The position numbers and the translations under genes are program-made. Shown here piece after piece: positions 18,714-26,886 of a DNA stretch of 51,834 bases. How positions within the stretch are numbered: position 1 is the stretch's first letter; the number at the start of each line of letters is the position of its first letter. Source of the stretch: Verrucomicrobiia bacterium (lineage in GTDB: Bacteria > Verrucomicrobiota > Verrucomicrobiia > Limisphaerales > JAEYXS01); the NCBI GenBank assembly GCA_036405135.1, contig DASWYF010000015.1:1-51834 (forward strand), written 5' to 3'. The notes beneath the pieces are model-generated. The model ran no database searches. It worked only from the letters and a program-made list of their open reading frames with translations, and was not told the origin of the DNA.

Positions 18714-19094
18714 GGGAAGAGTTCGCTCCAAGTTCATGCCGTGGCGAGCATGAGGTGAAGGTGTCAGCGATGTCGTGACCCTGTGCCTCACACTGCCTCC
18801 CCCGAAAAGAATGAAGCAAGGAGAATGGGAAAACCCGGCACCCCTCACCCCGGCCCTCTCCCCTCCGAGGGGAGAGGGTGGTGGAGAGTTACCGTGCTTT
18901 CCTCGGCCACTGACAATCGAGGGCAGTGTGCGGATGCGCCCGGTGGATGTAAAACCGCTATAAGTAACTTGCTTTTGGGGGTGATTGCAGGAGATTGAAC
19001 GGATAAAACTTCCTCCGTAGTCTGTGCAGGCGAAAGACGAAAGCAGGATTTTTAAAGGTTTTGTAAAGAAGCTGTTTTTTAAAAAAGGAAGGCA
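18714..19094. other. Repeat-containing gap upstream of the HEAT-like gene
   Basis: No gene seen. It contains a copy of the CCCTCTCCCCT hairpin repeat (18841-18885). It also has a 17-base word GAGCATGAGGTGAAGGT at about 18747 that is also present in the end of the upstream transglutaminase gene at about 17997, possibly a small duplication. The AAGGAAGG at about 19086 is the ribosome binding site of the next gene. Confidence 0.55.
18841..18885 (+). repeat. Dispersed hairpin repeat with CCCTCTCCCCT arms
   Basis: Perfect 11-bp stem (18854-18864 with 18868-18878) and a CCG loop, embedded in CCCCTCACCCCGGCCC. A degraded relative lies at 22036-22095, where the same CCCTCAC-C-TGGCCCTCTCC and AGAGGGAGA ends flank unrelated sequence. 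This class of repeat occurs between genes in many bacteria. Confidence 0.75.
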
Positions 19095-20819
19095 GTGGCG
19101 CATACGGAAATCAACTTGGAATCCATAGAACTCACCCCGGCGGAGATCGACGGACTGGCGCGCACGCACAAAGATCCTTGGCCGAAGCCGCGCACAGCTT
19201 TCGAATTGCTGCGGGACACAGGCAGGGTGATTTTGGGACGTTGGGATGAAATAGAAGCTGATAAGGAAAATTTCATTCGGCAAGCGAGTGAACTTTTTCT
19301 CAGTTTAGGCCCGGAAGAGACGCTAAAGCGATTGAACATCGCTTACATGCTCGGCCATATTGGCTGCGTACAGTTTCACGATTTCATCCTTTCCAATCTC
19401 AAAAATCCGATCACCGAAATCAGGCGAATAGCGTTGTTGGAATGGGACACAAAGCTGTATCCACCACGAAACGAAGCGGAATTTGAACTGCTGTTCTCGT
19501 GTCTATATGATGAAGAAATCAAGGTGCGTGAAATGGCGGTGAATACCTGCACGCAAATGAAATGTGAACCGGTGGCATTGGCTTTCGAAAAACTGCTTCA
19601 GTTTCCCAATCCACCCAGCCAAGGCAGCATTATCATTTGGTTTTGCAGGAATGGAGTCAAAGAAGAACATATCCAGATCGCCACTGAGTTCTTGCGTCAC
19701 ACGTCGAACCATCACGAAGCTTGGCTGGCTTGTGTGGGGTTGGAAGTGGTTGCCCAGAAGAAAGAGCTACCGTTTTCTCATAAAGCGCTAACTGCCTTGG
19801 AGGATTTCTTTCTCAATACCCAAAATCCTCTCAAGTATAATCAGGGTAATGTCCGTCTCCTTAGAGATATTGGCACAACGCGTGCCTTGCCTGCATTCGA
19901 GGAGATTTTTGCACGGGCAGAAGATTCTGTGAGCCGGGATTATGCCTTGCAAGCCATTGCCCGTATGCAACCTGACCGGGCTTTAGCATTGCTGAAACCT
20001 AGGTTGAGCCAATGTCATTTGTATACCCCGTTCTTGGAATGCTTCCAAACCGTTGCTACGGAAGCGCAATGGGATGAGCTGGTGGACATGATGGCAAATG
20101 CTCTTGCGGTGGATCTGAAAGGCTTTCGCGTAAATCGGACTGTTGTAGATATCTTGTTACAGCATGGTCGTGATAAGGGACGGGCATTGTTGCAAGAATA
20201 CCTGCCCAAACTTGAGCCTACGTTGCGAATGCACGTGCTGTGGGAGTTCCATGGCTGGACGATTCAAAATGTATGGCAGGATTTGAAACGGCGTGGTTTG
20301 TTGGAAACCATACCAGATCCGGCGGTGATTGAAACCGTGCGCAAACGTGACGGTGGATCGAAAGCAACTCACGCAGACTTGCTGGAATGGGTCTTAAGAG
20401 AAACGAAAATACTGCATCAAGTATCCTCTGAGCCTGATTATTACCCGCCTAACCATTCGCATCTGCTGGCTGAATTTTCGCGTGCTACCGGTGGTGTTTT
20501 CCAGCCACGTTTTTGCAGTCAAATCTTGCGGGAAAGGAAGAGGCCGGACTCAGACTACATTGACAAAAGCTACCAAATCTCTTTCGTTCACGGGAATCGG
20601 TTCTTTGAGTTTGAGGGTTACGCAATGAGCGATTATCATGTCACCGCAGTGGAGATCGCCGTCAATGCCGCGCTGGAATTGACCGGTGAAGTGCGGCGTT
20701 TAACGAGGGTTCATTCTGATGCTGGCCTATCAATCTATCTCTTTGGTGAACCTGGGAATGTCTGTGAGTTTTGTGCTGCTTTCGCTATCCCGTTGCCATC
20801 TGATTTCTACTCGTATTGA
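19095..20819 (+). CDS. HEAT-repeat-like protein of unknown function
   Basis: A 574-residue, probably cytoplasmic protein starting at GTG with AAGGAAGG seven bases upstream. Much of it looks like paired amphipathic helices of the HEAT type, for example NPITEIRRIALLEWD, DEEIKVREMAVNTC, EEHIQIATEFLRHTSNHHEAWL and SVSRDYALQAIARMQPDRALALLK. The last 120 residues (YQISFVHGNRFFEFEGYAMS) appear to form a different beta-rich domain. Such proteins usually serve as binding scaffolds; partner unknown. GC and codon use are lower than in the neighbouring operon, which may mean recent acquisition. Confidence 0.7.
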   Translation: MAHTEINLESIELTPAEIDGLARTHKDPWPKPRTAFELLRDTGRVILGRWDEIEADKENFIRQASELFLSLGPEETLKRLNIAYMLGHIGCVQFHDFILSNLKNPITEIRRIALLEWDTKLYPPRNEAEFELLFSCLYDEEIKVREMAVNTCTQMKCEPVALAFEKLLQFPNPPSQGSIIIWFCRNGVKEEHIQIATEFLRHTSNHHEAWLACVGLEVVAQKKELPFSHKALTALEDFFLNTQNPLKYNQGNVRLLRDIGTTRALPAFEEIFARAEDSVSRDYALQAIARMQPDRALALLKPRLSQCHLYTPFLECFQTVATEAQWDELVDMMANALAVDLKGFRVNRTVVDILLQHGRDKGRALLQEYLPKLEPTLRMHVLWEFHGWTIQNVWQDLKRRGLLETIPDPAVIETVRKRDGGSKATHADLLEWVLRETKILHQVSSEPDYYPPNHSHLLAEFSRATGGVFQPRFCSQILRERKRPDSDYIDKSYQISFVHGNRFFEFEGYAMSDYHVTAVEIAVNAALELTGEVRRLTRVHSDAGLSIYLFGEPGNVCEFCAAFAIPLPSDFYSY

Positions 20820-20834
20820 TAAGACAGTTAGCGC

Positions 20835-21872
20835 TTAAGACGCCGAACGGGACGGTTGATATTTAGCTGCCAGATGGCTAGCTTTTCCAGTGACACTGCT
20901 CCGTAGTTCAACAGGTGCCAAAACTTCCGCCTCCGCTCCCCAACTCAGAATCCAGCGTTCGATTTCTTCGAGGCTGGTTAGGTTTAGGGTGAGGTCGATT
21001 TTGCCATCGGGTAGCGGGGTGATCTTTTGGGTGGCGTGCCAGGTTCTTTCTTGGACGAGGACGGCGGCGAGGCCGGTGAAGCGGATGCGGATGACGTATT
21101 GGCCGGTGGCGGAGTGGAGGGCGAAGCTGCCAGCGAGGAGTTTCTGTATGGAGAAGTTCTTGGGGCGAGTGAAGTTTGTCTCGGTGATTTCAATGGATCG
21201 GATGCGGCTGAGGTGGAAGCGGCGGAGGTCGTCCCGGTGCAGGTCGTGGGCAAAGAGATACCATTGGCGCTGGATGCAGGCGAGGTGGTAGGGGCGCACG
21301 TGGCGGAGTTCGGGTTCGGTCGCGCTTGGCTTCTGGTAGGTTAATCTTAACTCAACAGATTGGCGTAGGGCGGTGCTGATGGTTTGGAAGATGTCATGGC
21401 TGACAGGTGTGTGCGCGAAATCGTGAAAGGAGATAAGGGTGGCGAGGTCGTCGCGTTCTACGGTGATTTCTTCGGGGAAGGAGTCGGCGAGTTTCTGTAG
21501 GGCGGCTTGGAGCGGTTGCTCGAAGGGTGTGCCGCTAAATTCAGCAAGGGCTTTTTGGGCGAGGATGAGGGCGATGAGTTCTCCCTGGGTAATCGTTGTC
21601 AGGGCGGGGAGTTCTTGGCTGTCTTTAGTCAGGCGGAAGCCGCGTTTGCAACTGACATACTCGAAATCGTAGCCGAGGGAGTCGCGGAGGTATTCCATGT
21701 CCCGGAAGATGGTGCGGCGATCGATCTCGAGATCGCGGGCGATGCTGGCGGTGTTGGGGAAATGGCCGTCGCGCATCTGGTGCAGGATGTAGCTGATACG
21801 GCGAATGGGTGGTCGGCTGCAGAGTTGTTTCTGGCAGCGGTTGGGTCTAGTTCTGTGCTTGAGTCGTTTCAT
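20835..21872 (-). CDS. WYL-domain transcriptional regulator
   Basis: A 345-residue DeoR-like regulator. An N-terminal helix-turn-helix lies at about 25-85 (NTASIARDLEIDRRTIFRDMEYLRDSLGYDF in pieces) and a WYL ligand-sensing domain at about 165-250 with QWYLFAHDLHRDD and RRFHLSRIRSIEI. A WCX-like C-terminal part follows. The start at 21872 is preceded by AAGGAGGAGGG, an excellent ribosome binding site; longer open sequence upstream is therefore not coding. WYL proteins often sense nucleic-acid ligands and regulate DNA damage or defence genes. Here no obvious target is adjacent; autoregulation or control of the divergent prfC side is possible. Confidence 0.9.
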   Translation of the reverse strand: MKRLKHRTRPNRCQKQLCSRPPIRRISYILHQMRDGHFPNTASIARDLEIDRRTIFRDMEYLRDSLGYDFEYVSCKRGFRLTKDSQELPALTTITQGELIALILAQKALAEFSGTPFEQPLQAALQKLADSFPEEITVERDDLATLISFHDFAHTPVSHDIFQTISTALRQSVELRLTYQKPSATEPELRHVRPYHLACIQRQWYLFAHDLHRDDLRRFHLSRIRSIEITETNFTRPKNFSIQKLLAGSFALHSATGQYVIRIRFTGLAAVLVQERTWHATQKITPLPDGKIDLTLNLTSLEEIERWILSWGAEAEVLAPVELRSSVTGKASHLAAKYQPSRSAS

Positions 21873-21937
21873 CGGTCCCTCCTCCTTGGTAGAAAGGATG
21901 AGCCGGTGTGATGGGTAAGCAAGGGAAATCTTGCCAG

Positions 21938-21963
21938 GCCAGTTGCACTGGCGGGCCACAGTA
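21938..21963 (+). repeat. Hairpin repeat, GCCAGT-TGC-ACTGGC form
   Basis: Second member of the family also seen at 18037-18060: same TGC loop, same position of the tail, but compensated base changes in both stem arms. It lies 66 bases upstream of the WYL gene start. Confidence 0.7.
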
Positions 21964-22035
21964 AGGCAGGGCAAAATTTATAGGTGGAAAGTATTTCAGC
22001 ATCGCATCAGAAAATTAAACTATTGGCGCGCTCAA

Positions 22036-22095
22036 CCCTCACCCTGGCCCTCTCCGCCGAAGCTCGGCCTGCCTATATATAGGGTAGAGGGAGAA
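22036..22095 (+). repeat. Interrupted CCCTCTCC/AGAGGG hairpin repeat
   Basis: Outer ends match the 18841-18885 repeat. Between them are a small hairpin GCCGA-AGC-TCGGC (22056-22068) and the perfect 12-base palindrome CCTATATATAGG (22072-22083). This suggests one repeat degraded by, or invaded by, another. Confidence 0.6.
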
Positions 22096-22323
22096 CATTT
22101 GGGGCATTTGGTCCGGTGGTGTCGCTCGTTCCTCGCTTAACCAACCGGCTACAAGCTGGCATTCCTCCGGAATTGCTCGAATTGCTTAGCGCAAAGGATT
22201 TTGAGGACGGAATGGGGGTAAAAATATTTTTGAACTATTTTTCAGGTATGACAGCGGATGTCATACTTGGGGTGTTAGAACTGCGCGTAGATGAAAACGA
22301 TTGGAGAGTGGAAAAGAGGAGGG

Positions 22324-22435
22324 GGAGGCAGCCGGGACGGACTGCCCGGACGGCAAGCGGGACGCTTGCGCTACGGGGGAGGCTGGACAGGCGGTGGCGC
22401 CCGTCCCACTATGTTGGTGGCAGCCGAGGGCGGCT
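22324..22435 (+). repeat. Cluster of small hairpin repeats upstream of prfC
   Basis: Contains GCAAGC-GGGAC-GCTTGC, the GGACAGGCGGTGGCGCCC-type repeat shared with 7715-7741, and GCAGCCGAGGGCGGCTG. The first has the same 6-bp stem and 5-base loop layout as the GCCGGC-AAGAT-GCCGGC core found twice inside the helicase gene. Confidence 0.6.
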
Positions 22436-22539
22436 GTTTGGTTTATCGGGGAAGGGGGGCGAGGACGAAGGACGACGACGAGGACGAGCACGATTGGATC
22501 GAGAACTTCATCCTTGTTCCATCGTGTGGGTTTGCTAGC

Positions 22540-24144
22540 GTGCCGCCCCTTGTGGACTTAGTTACTGAAATATCCAAGCGCCGGACGTTCGCGATCATCT
22601 CGCATCCGGACGCGGGCAAGACGACGTTGACGGAAAAGCTGCTGCTTTACGGCGGGGCTGTGCAGTTGGCTGGCTCCGTGACGGCGCGCAAGAGTCAGCG
22701 GTCCACGACTTCTGACTGGATGGAGCTGGAGCGGAAGCGCGGTATCTCAGTGAGTTCCACGGTGTTGCAGTTCGATTACGATGGGTATCGCATCAATCTG
22801 CTGGATACGCCGGGTCACAAGGATTTCTCCGAGGATACGTATCGCGTGCTCACGGCGGTGGATGCGGTGATCATGGTGATCGATGCGGCGAAGGGTATCG
22901 AGAGCCAGACACGCAAGCTGTTCGAGGTGTGCGCGCAACGTGGGGTGCCGATCTTCACGTTCATGAACAAGTGCGATCGTCCGATGATCCCGCCATTGAA
23001 GTTGCTGGATGAATTGGAAAAGGTGCTCGGCCTCGGTGCGTTTCCGGTGAACTGGCCTGTGGGCACGTTGGGTGATTTCAAGGGCGTGTATGATCGTCAC
23101 TCGAAGCAAATGCATCTTTTCGAGCGCACGGTGGGTGGTGCGTTCCGCGCGCCCGTGGAGGTGAGCGATATCAATGATCCGGAGATCAAGAATCGCTTGG
23201 ATGAAGGCACGTATGCACAAGTGAGCGAAGAACTGGAGATGCTGGACATCGCAGGTGAGGAGTTCGATGTGCAGTCTGTCTTGGATGGCAAGACGACGCC
23301 CGTTTTCTTCGGCAGTGCGGCGAATAATTTCGGTGTGCAGTTGATGCTGGATGGTTTCTTGAAGTATGCGCCTGCGCCGAAGCCGCGTGTGATGGCGGGT
23401 GTGCATATCTCGCCGGAGAGTCCGACGTTCTCGGGCTTTATTTTCAAGATTCAGGCGAACATGGACCCGAAGCATCGGGATCGTATCGCGTTCATCCGTG
23501 TGTGCTCGGGTAAGTTCGAGCGCGATATGACGGTGAATCATCCGCGTACGGGCAAGAAGGTGCGTCTATCTAGCTCGCATAAGTTGTTCGGACAAGATCG
23601 TGAGACGGTGGATGAGGCGTATCCGGGTGATGTGATCGGCTTGGTCGGCCTATCGGATTTCGGTATCGGTGACACTCTGACGACGGATGCCAGTATCAAC
23701 TACAAAGAAATCCCGCGCTTCACGCCGGAGAGTTTCGCGTATCTGCATAATCCAACACCGGCGAAGTACAAGCAGTTCCGCCAAGGCTTGGACCAGCTTT
23801 TGCAAGAGGGCGTGATCCAGGTTTTGACGTTGAAGGATTCGCTGCTGAAGATTCCGTTGCTGGGCGCGGTCGGTCCGCTGCAGTTCGAGGTGGTACAGTA
23901 TCGTTTGGAGAGTGAATACGGGGCAGAGTCGCGGTTGGAGCAAGCGCCGTGGAGCGTCATCCGGTGGTTGCCAGAAGGTTTTACGGCGGAAGATAGCGAG
24001 AAGTTGAGTCTGCCATCAGGTGCCAAGCTGGTCTATGACAGCGATGGGAATTTGGCGGTGATGTTTTCCAATGATTGGTCTGCGGGATACTTCTCGGAAA
24101 CCAACAAGGGCGTGGAGTTGAAAGACAAAGCTCCCAAGAAATAA
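22540..24144 (+). CDS. prfC: Peptide chain release factor 3 (GTPase)
   Basis: Translational GTPase that recycles RF1/RF2 from the ribosome. The 534-residue protein (E. coli about 529) has the P-loop SHPDAGKTTLTEKLL, RGISVSST for switch I, DTPGHKDFSEDTYR for G3 and NKCDRP for G4. It continues with EF-Tu-like domain II and the RF3 C-terminal domain (GPLQFEVVQYRLESEYG). The start is uncertain: GTG 22540 or GTG 22552 places ISKRRTFAIISHPDAGK at the position usual for RF3. Sequence upstream stays open for 83 codons but is repeat DNA. A structured element follows the stop. Confidence 0.95.
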   Translation: MPPLVDLVTEISKRRTFAIISHPDAGKTTLTEKLLLYGGAVQLAGSVTARKSQRSTTSDWMELERKRGISVSSTVLQFDYDGYRINLLDTPGHKDFSEDTYRVLTAVDAVIMVIDAAKGIESQTRKLFEVCAQRGVPIFTFMNKCDRPMIPPLKLLDELEKVLGLGAFPVNWPVGTLGDFKGVYDRHSKQMHLFERTVGGAFRAPVEVSDINDPEIKNRLDEGTYAQVSEELEMLDIAGEEFDVQSVLDGKTTPVFFGSAANNFGVQLMLDGFLKYAPAPKPRVMAGVHISPESPTFSGFIFKIQANMDPKHRDRIAFIRVCSGKFERDMTVNHPRTGKKVRLSSSHKLFGQDRETVDEAYPGDVIGLVGLSDFGIGDTLTTDASINYKEIPRFTPESFAYLHNPTPAKYKQFRQGLDQLLQEGVIQVLTLKDSLLKIPLLGAVGPLQFEVVQYRLESEYGAESRLEQAPWSVIRWLPEGFTAEDSEKLSLPSGAKLVYDSDGNLAVMFSNDWSAGYFSETNKGVELKDKAPKK

Positions 24145-24149
24145 AAAAT

Positions 24150-24238
24150 CGGTGGCAAGGCCGTTGGAGCATCGTGCGCACACTGTTTCGATGCTTTCAT
24201 CCAACAGAAACGGGACCGGAATGGTCACCTTGCCACCG
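24150..24238 (+). other. Nested stem-loop element after prfC
   Basis: Three perfect nested stems: CGGTGGCAAGG (24150-24160) with CCTTGCCACCG (24228-24238), GTTGGA (24163-24168) with TCCAAC (24200-24205), and GCATCG (24169-24174) with CGATGC (24189-24194). It starts six bases after the prfC stop and lacks a clear T run. It could be a terminator, an mRNA end-protecting structure or a small RNA. Confidence 0.6.
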
Positions 24239-24305
24239 TGATGTCGCACCGGGGTAAGCGGGGCGTTCAGGTGTGAGATAGCAAGGGATGGGCCAGTCTC
24301 AGGGA

Positions 24306-24340
24306 TGAAAAGCCGCAATCCAGCCGGGGCCGGATTGCGG
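24306..24340 (-). terminator. Rho-independent terminator of the prepilin/lipoprotein operon
   Basis: On the minus strand the stem CCGCAATCC/GGATTGCGG (nine pairs, extended by GCC/GGC after one mismatch) is followed by CTTTTCAT. It lies about 30 bases past the stop of the 24372-24779 gene. Confidence 0.7.
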
Positions 24341-24371
24341 TTGCAGGTCAGGGAGGTTGGATGGGGGGGAA

Positions 24372-24779
24372 TCAGATGTCAGCCAAAGAGATGACAGCTT
24401 TTTGCTGGTCGATCTCGAATCGCTTGCCAGCAGGAGGGGAAGGCAGCTTGGGCACGATCTTTTGCTGCACCAACTCTTCAACAGTCGCCGGAATACGTCC
24501 TCCACCAGCTTGGTATTCCAAGAGGAACATGTTGATGGTGTGGAGGGTTTGCTCGGTAGCGACGGTTTCGGGCATTTGATCGCCTGGAGTGGTGGCAGGT
24601 GTCACTACGGCGACTCCCGAGGGAGCTATAGCAGGAGTTGTGATCGGCTCAACGATGCTGATGGCTGGGCCATCCACCGGTTGCGGAGGAGGCGCGGCCA
24701 CAGGTTCATCCACGACTGGATCGGAGCAGCCGAGGGCGATTGTCGCAAAGGCGAGAGAAAAAAAGTAAGACTTGTTCAT
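24372..24779 (-). CDS. Small lipoprotein downstream of the prepilin-like gene
   Basis: 135 residues, starting MNKSYFFSLAFATIALGC with a lipobox and Cys near residue 18. A Pro/Ala/Val-rich low-complexity linker follows (about 20-70), then a small helical domain with TLHTINMFLLEYQAGGGRIP and TVEELVQQKIVPKLPSPPAGK. That domain looks like the small segments found with type II secretion-like pseudopilins of Verrucomicrobia. It starts nine bases after the upstream prepilin-like gene on the same strand, so the two form an operon ending in the terminator at about 24306. Confidence 0.75.
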   Translation of the reverse strand: MNKSYFFSLAFATIALGCSDPVVDEPVAAPPPQPVDGPAISIVEPITTPAIAPSGVAVVTPATTPGDQMPETVATEQTLHTINMFLLEYQAGGGRIPATVEELVQQKIVPKLPSPPAGKRFEIDQQKAVISLADI

Positions 24780-24788
24780 AGACGGTTT

Positions 24789-25715
24789 TTAGTCGTTTGC
24801 GGCGATAGTCCACATGCCTGTCTGTTTGGAGTCGTTCACGTTTGTATTACCGAGTGTGGCGGCCATCTGGAGATTCTCCACACGCCCATCTGCCATCACA
24901 TAGTTCAGGGTCTTGTTGTGGAAGGAATCGGTGGTCACATCAGTGGTGTTGTTCGTGCCGCCGACTTGATAGGAGGCGGAGAGGATGACTGCCCCCAGTT
25001 GGTAGCCTTGATAGCTGCCTGTGTTCACAAATTCTGTCATCGTGATGGTTTCGCTTGGGGCACGCATCACAGCGGCATATATGGCTTTCTGGTTGCGCGG
25101 ATACGGCTTGGTAGCATCGTCAGCGATATCGCGCGTATCCCAGTTGCGACCAATGCCGCTGCCGCTGGTGACCCAGTACAGACCTACGCCACAACGGTTC
25201 GCGGGATTTGGCGGCCATGTGTTTGCTATGGTGTCGAAGGTGGCTGAGTCGGCTACGCCTTGCTGGTGGCGGGGCATTGCGTAAGTGCGCTTGGCACCAT
25301 AAGTCCAGCCATTCACGGCCCGATCCGAGGGACAGATGAGCGTTTGATTGGAATTTGTCGATTTGTAGATGGGCGAAAATGAAAGTTCAGCCCAACTCAT
25401 AGAGCCGCCGAGATAGCCGTGCAGCAGGTCATCCCAAGACCAATCACGGGTGGAACCGCTGATAAAGACACTGCGAATGACGCCATAGGGCAACTTGTCC
25501 TTGTTATCACTGGTGTACATCGCATTGGCAGTGCCGATCTGTTTCAAGTTGTTCAGACACTTGGTAGATTGCGCCTTCATCTTGGCCTTGGCGAGGGCAG
25601 GCAGGAGCATGCCGGCAAGGATCGCGATGATGGCAATCACGACGAGCAGTTCGATCAGGGTGAACGCCCCGGCACGGAACTGCGATATGCGCGGAGTGAG
25701 TGAGGTGTATTTCAT
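24789..25715 (-). CDS. Prepilin-like protein with N-terminal methylation motif and H-x9-DG
   Basis: A 308-residue exported protein with the type IV pilin/type II pseudopilin leader: [20 protein letters not shown], cleaved after the Gly and methylated on the Phe, then [28 protein letters not shown]. The C terminus has the H-x9-DG motif ([12 protein letters not shown]) typical of the very large family in Planctomycetes and Verrucomicrobia. These proteins are anchored by the N-terminal helix and have uncertain surface roles. ATG 25715 is preferred over TTG 25724. The small lipoprotein is co-transcribed. Confidence 0.92.
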   Translation of the reverse strand: MKYTSLTPRISQFRAGAFTLIELLVVIAIIAILAGMLLPALAKAKMKAQSTKCLNNLKQIGTANAMYTSDNKDKLPYGVIRSVFISGSTRDWSWDDLLHGYLGGSMSWAELSFSPIYKSTNSNQTLICPSDRAVNGWTYGAKRTYAMPRHQQGVADSATFDTIANTWPPNPANRCGVGLYWVTSGSGIGRNWDTRDIADDATKPYPRNQKAIYAAVMRAPSETITMTEFVNTGSYQGYQLGAVILSASYQVGGTNNTTDVTTDSFHNKTLNYVMADGRVENLQMAATLGNTNVNDSKQTGMWTIAAND

Positions 25716-26019
25716 AGGATACAACTATTTCAGCATCAGAGGTTACAACACGGGCAAAAAAGCTGCCCATACCGCCTTAGCACGCCACATACCAAGCAGA
25801 CTAGACTGGCCAAAATAGGTTTAATTTGGTCAGTTCAGGTGAAAACACCGCAGCCATCAGTACACAAATTGAGCAAAAGAGGCCACCCCGTACACAGTGT
25901 GGTTTTTGAAGCAAGTGGACACCGACGTGCAAATGGATGTCTCTATTCAAATCATTGGCTTGAAAGTTTCACCATGTGTTTGTGCTGGCGTTTTTAAAGG
26001 TTAGGAGGAAATTGTCATT
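25716..26019. promoter_or_regulatory. Divergent control region with an operator-like palindrome
   Basis: The gap between two divergent genes contains ACTGGCCAAA (25805-25814) and TTTGGTCAGT (25825-25834). These pair over ten positions with one G-T pair and a 10-base spacer. It is AT-rich and could be a regulator site or a transcription stop. No gene is visible here. Confidence 0.35.
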
Positions 26020-26883
26020 ATGCGTCACATCGTTTCCCGGCTGCTGTTTCTTTTCGTTTTGAGCGGAGCTTCGTCGTTGTTCGCGCAAGTTTATAAGATT
26101 GAAAAAAACGTGGATTACCTGGGTGAAGGACGGAAAGAAAAGGCAGACCTTTATTTGCCGGCAGAGGTTCCAAAGGGCACACGCGTGCCGGCTGTGGTCA
26201 TCGTACATGGTGGCGGATGGTCAGGCGGTGACAAGTTTGCATCCCGCGAGCAAAACATTGGTACGAATCTCGCACTAAAGGGCTACGTGGCCATGAGCAT
26301 CAATTATGTGCTTGCGGATCCCAAGGGGACAAATGTTGCATGGCCGCAGAACTTGTATGATTGCAAAATCGCTGTGCGCTGGTTGCGCAAGAACGCGGAA
26401 CGTTTGCAGATCGACCCTGATAAGATCGGTGCCATCGGCGGTTCGGCGGGCGGGCATCTGGTTTCCATGCTGGCGCTGACGGAGGCGAAGGATGGGCTCG
26501 ACCCGAAAGGGCCTTACGGTGAGTTTTCCTGCCGTATCCAGTGCGTGGTGGATCTATATGGGCCGATCAATCTGACTGAGCGTGAGGATATCAAGATGTT
26601 CCGTAAAACCCGTGCGGAAGCCCCTGAACTTTATAAACAGGCTTCACCGCACTTTTACGCCGACAAGAATGATCCTCCGGTGCTGATCTTGCATGGCACA
26701 GGTGACAAAACGGTGCCTTATCAGCAGTCCGAATTCTTTGCCGAGGCTTTGAAGAAAGCGGGGACACATCACGAGTTGATCATCATCCCGGAGGCCCCGC
26801 ATACGTTTCACTTGCAACCCAAGCAGCGGGATTTAAGGCCGGTAGTGCTGGGCTTTTTTGACCAACATCTGAAGAGCGAATAG
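26020..26883 (+). CDS. Secreted alpha/beta-hydrolase esterase
   Basis: A 287-residue exported enzyme: signal peptide about 1-22 ending FAQ, preceded by an AGGAGG ribosome binding site. The alpha/beta-hydrolase core has the oxyanion HGGGW (63-67), nucleophile S142 in GGSAGG, D229 (HGTGDKTVP) and H261 or H264 (APHTFH). It resembles BD-FAE/lipase-3-like carbohydrate esterases that often carry the same DxxY/GGSAGG layout. With the neighbouring sulfatase and DUF5722 protein it probably trims esters from polysaccharides in the periplasm or outside. Substrate is inference. Confidence 0.88.
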   Translation: MRHIVSRLLFLFVLSGASSLFAQVYKIEKNVDYLGEGRKEKADLYLPAEVPKGTRVPAVVIVHGGGWSGGDKFASREQNIGTNLALKGYVAMSINYVLADPKGTNVAWPQNLYDCKIAVRWLRKNAERLQIDPDKIGAIGGSAGGHLVSMLALTEAKDGLDPKGPYGEFSCRIQCVVDLYGPINLTEREDIKMFRKTRAEAPELYKQASPHFYADKNDPPVLILHGTGDKTVPYQQSEFFAEALKKAGTHHELIIIPEAPHTFHLQPKQRDLRPVVLGFFDQHLKSE

Positions 26884-26886
26884 ACA

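Larger units (their letters stand above)
21873..22539. other. 667-base repeat-rich gap between the WYL regulator and prfC
   Basis: A divergent intergenic region built largely of short palindromic repeats: the GCCAGT hairpin (21938-21963), the broken CCCTCTCC repeat (22036-22095) holding CCTATATATAGG, a run of hairpins (22324-22435) including GCAAGC-GGGAC-GCTTGC, and the shared CGAGGACGAAGGACGA (22460-22475). The open frame that runs into prfC from 22291 is repeat-derived and not counted as coding. Confidence 0.65.
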
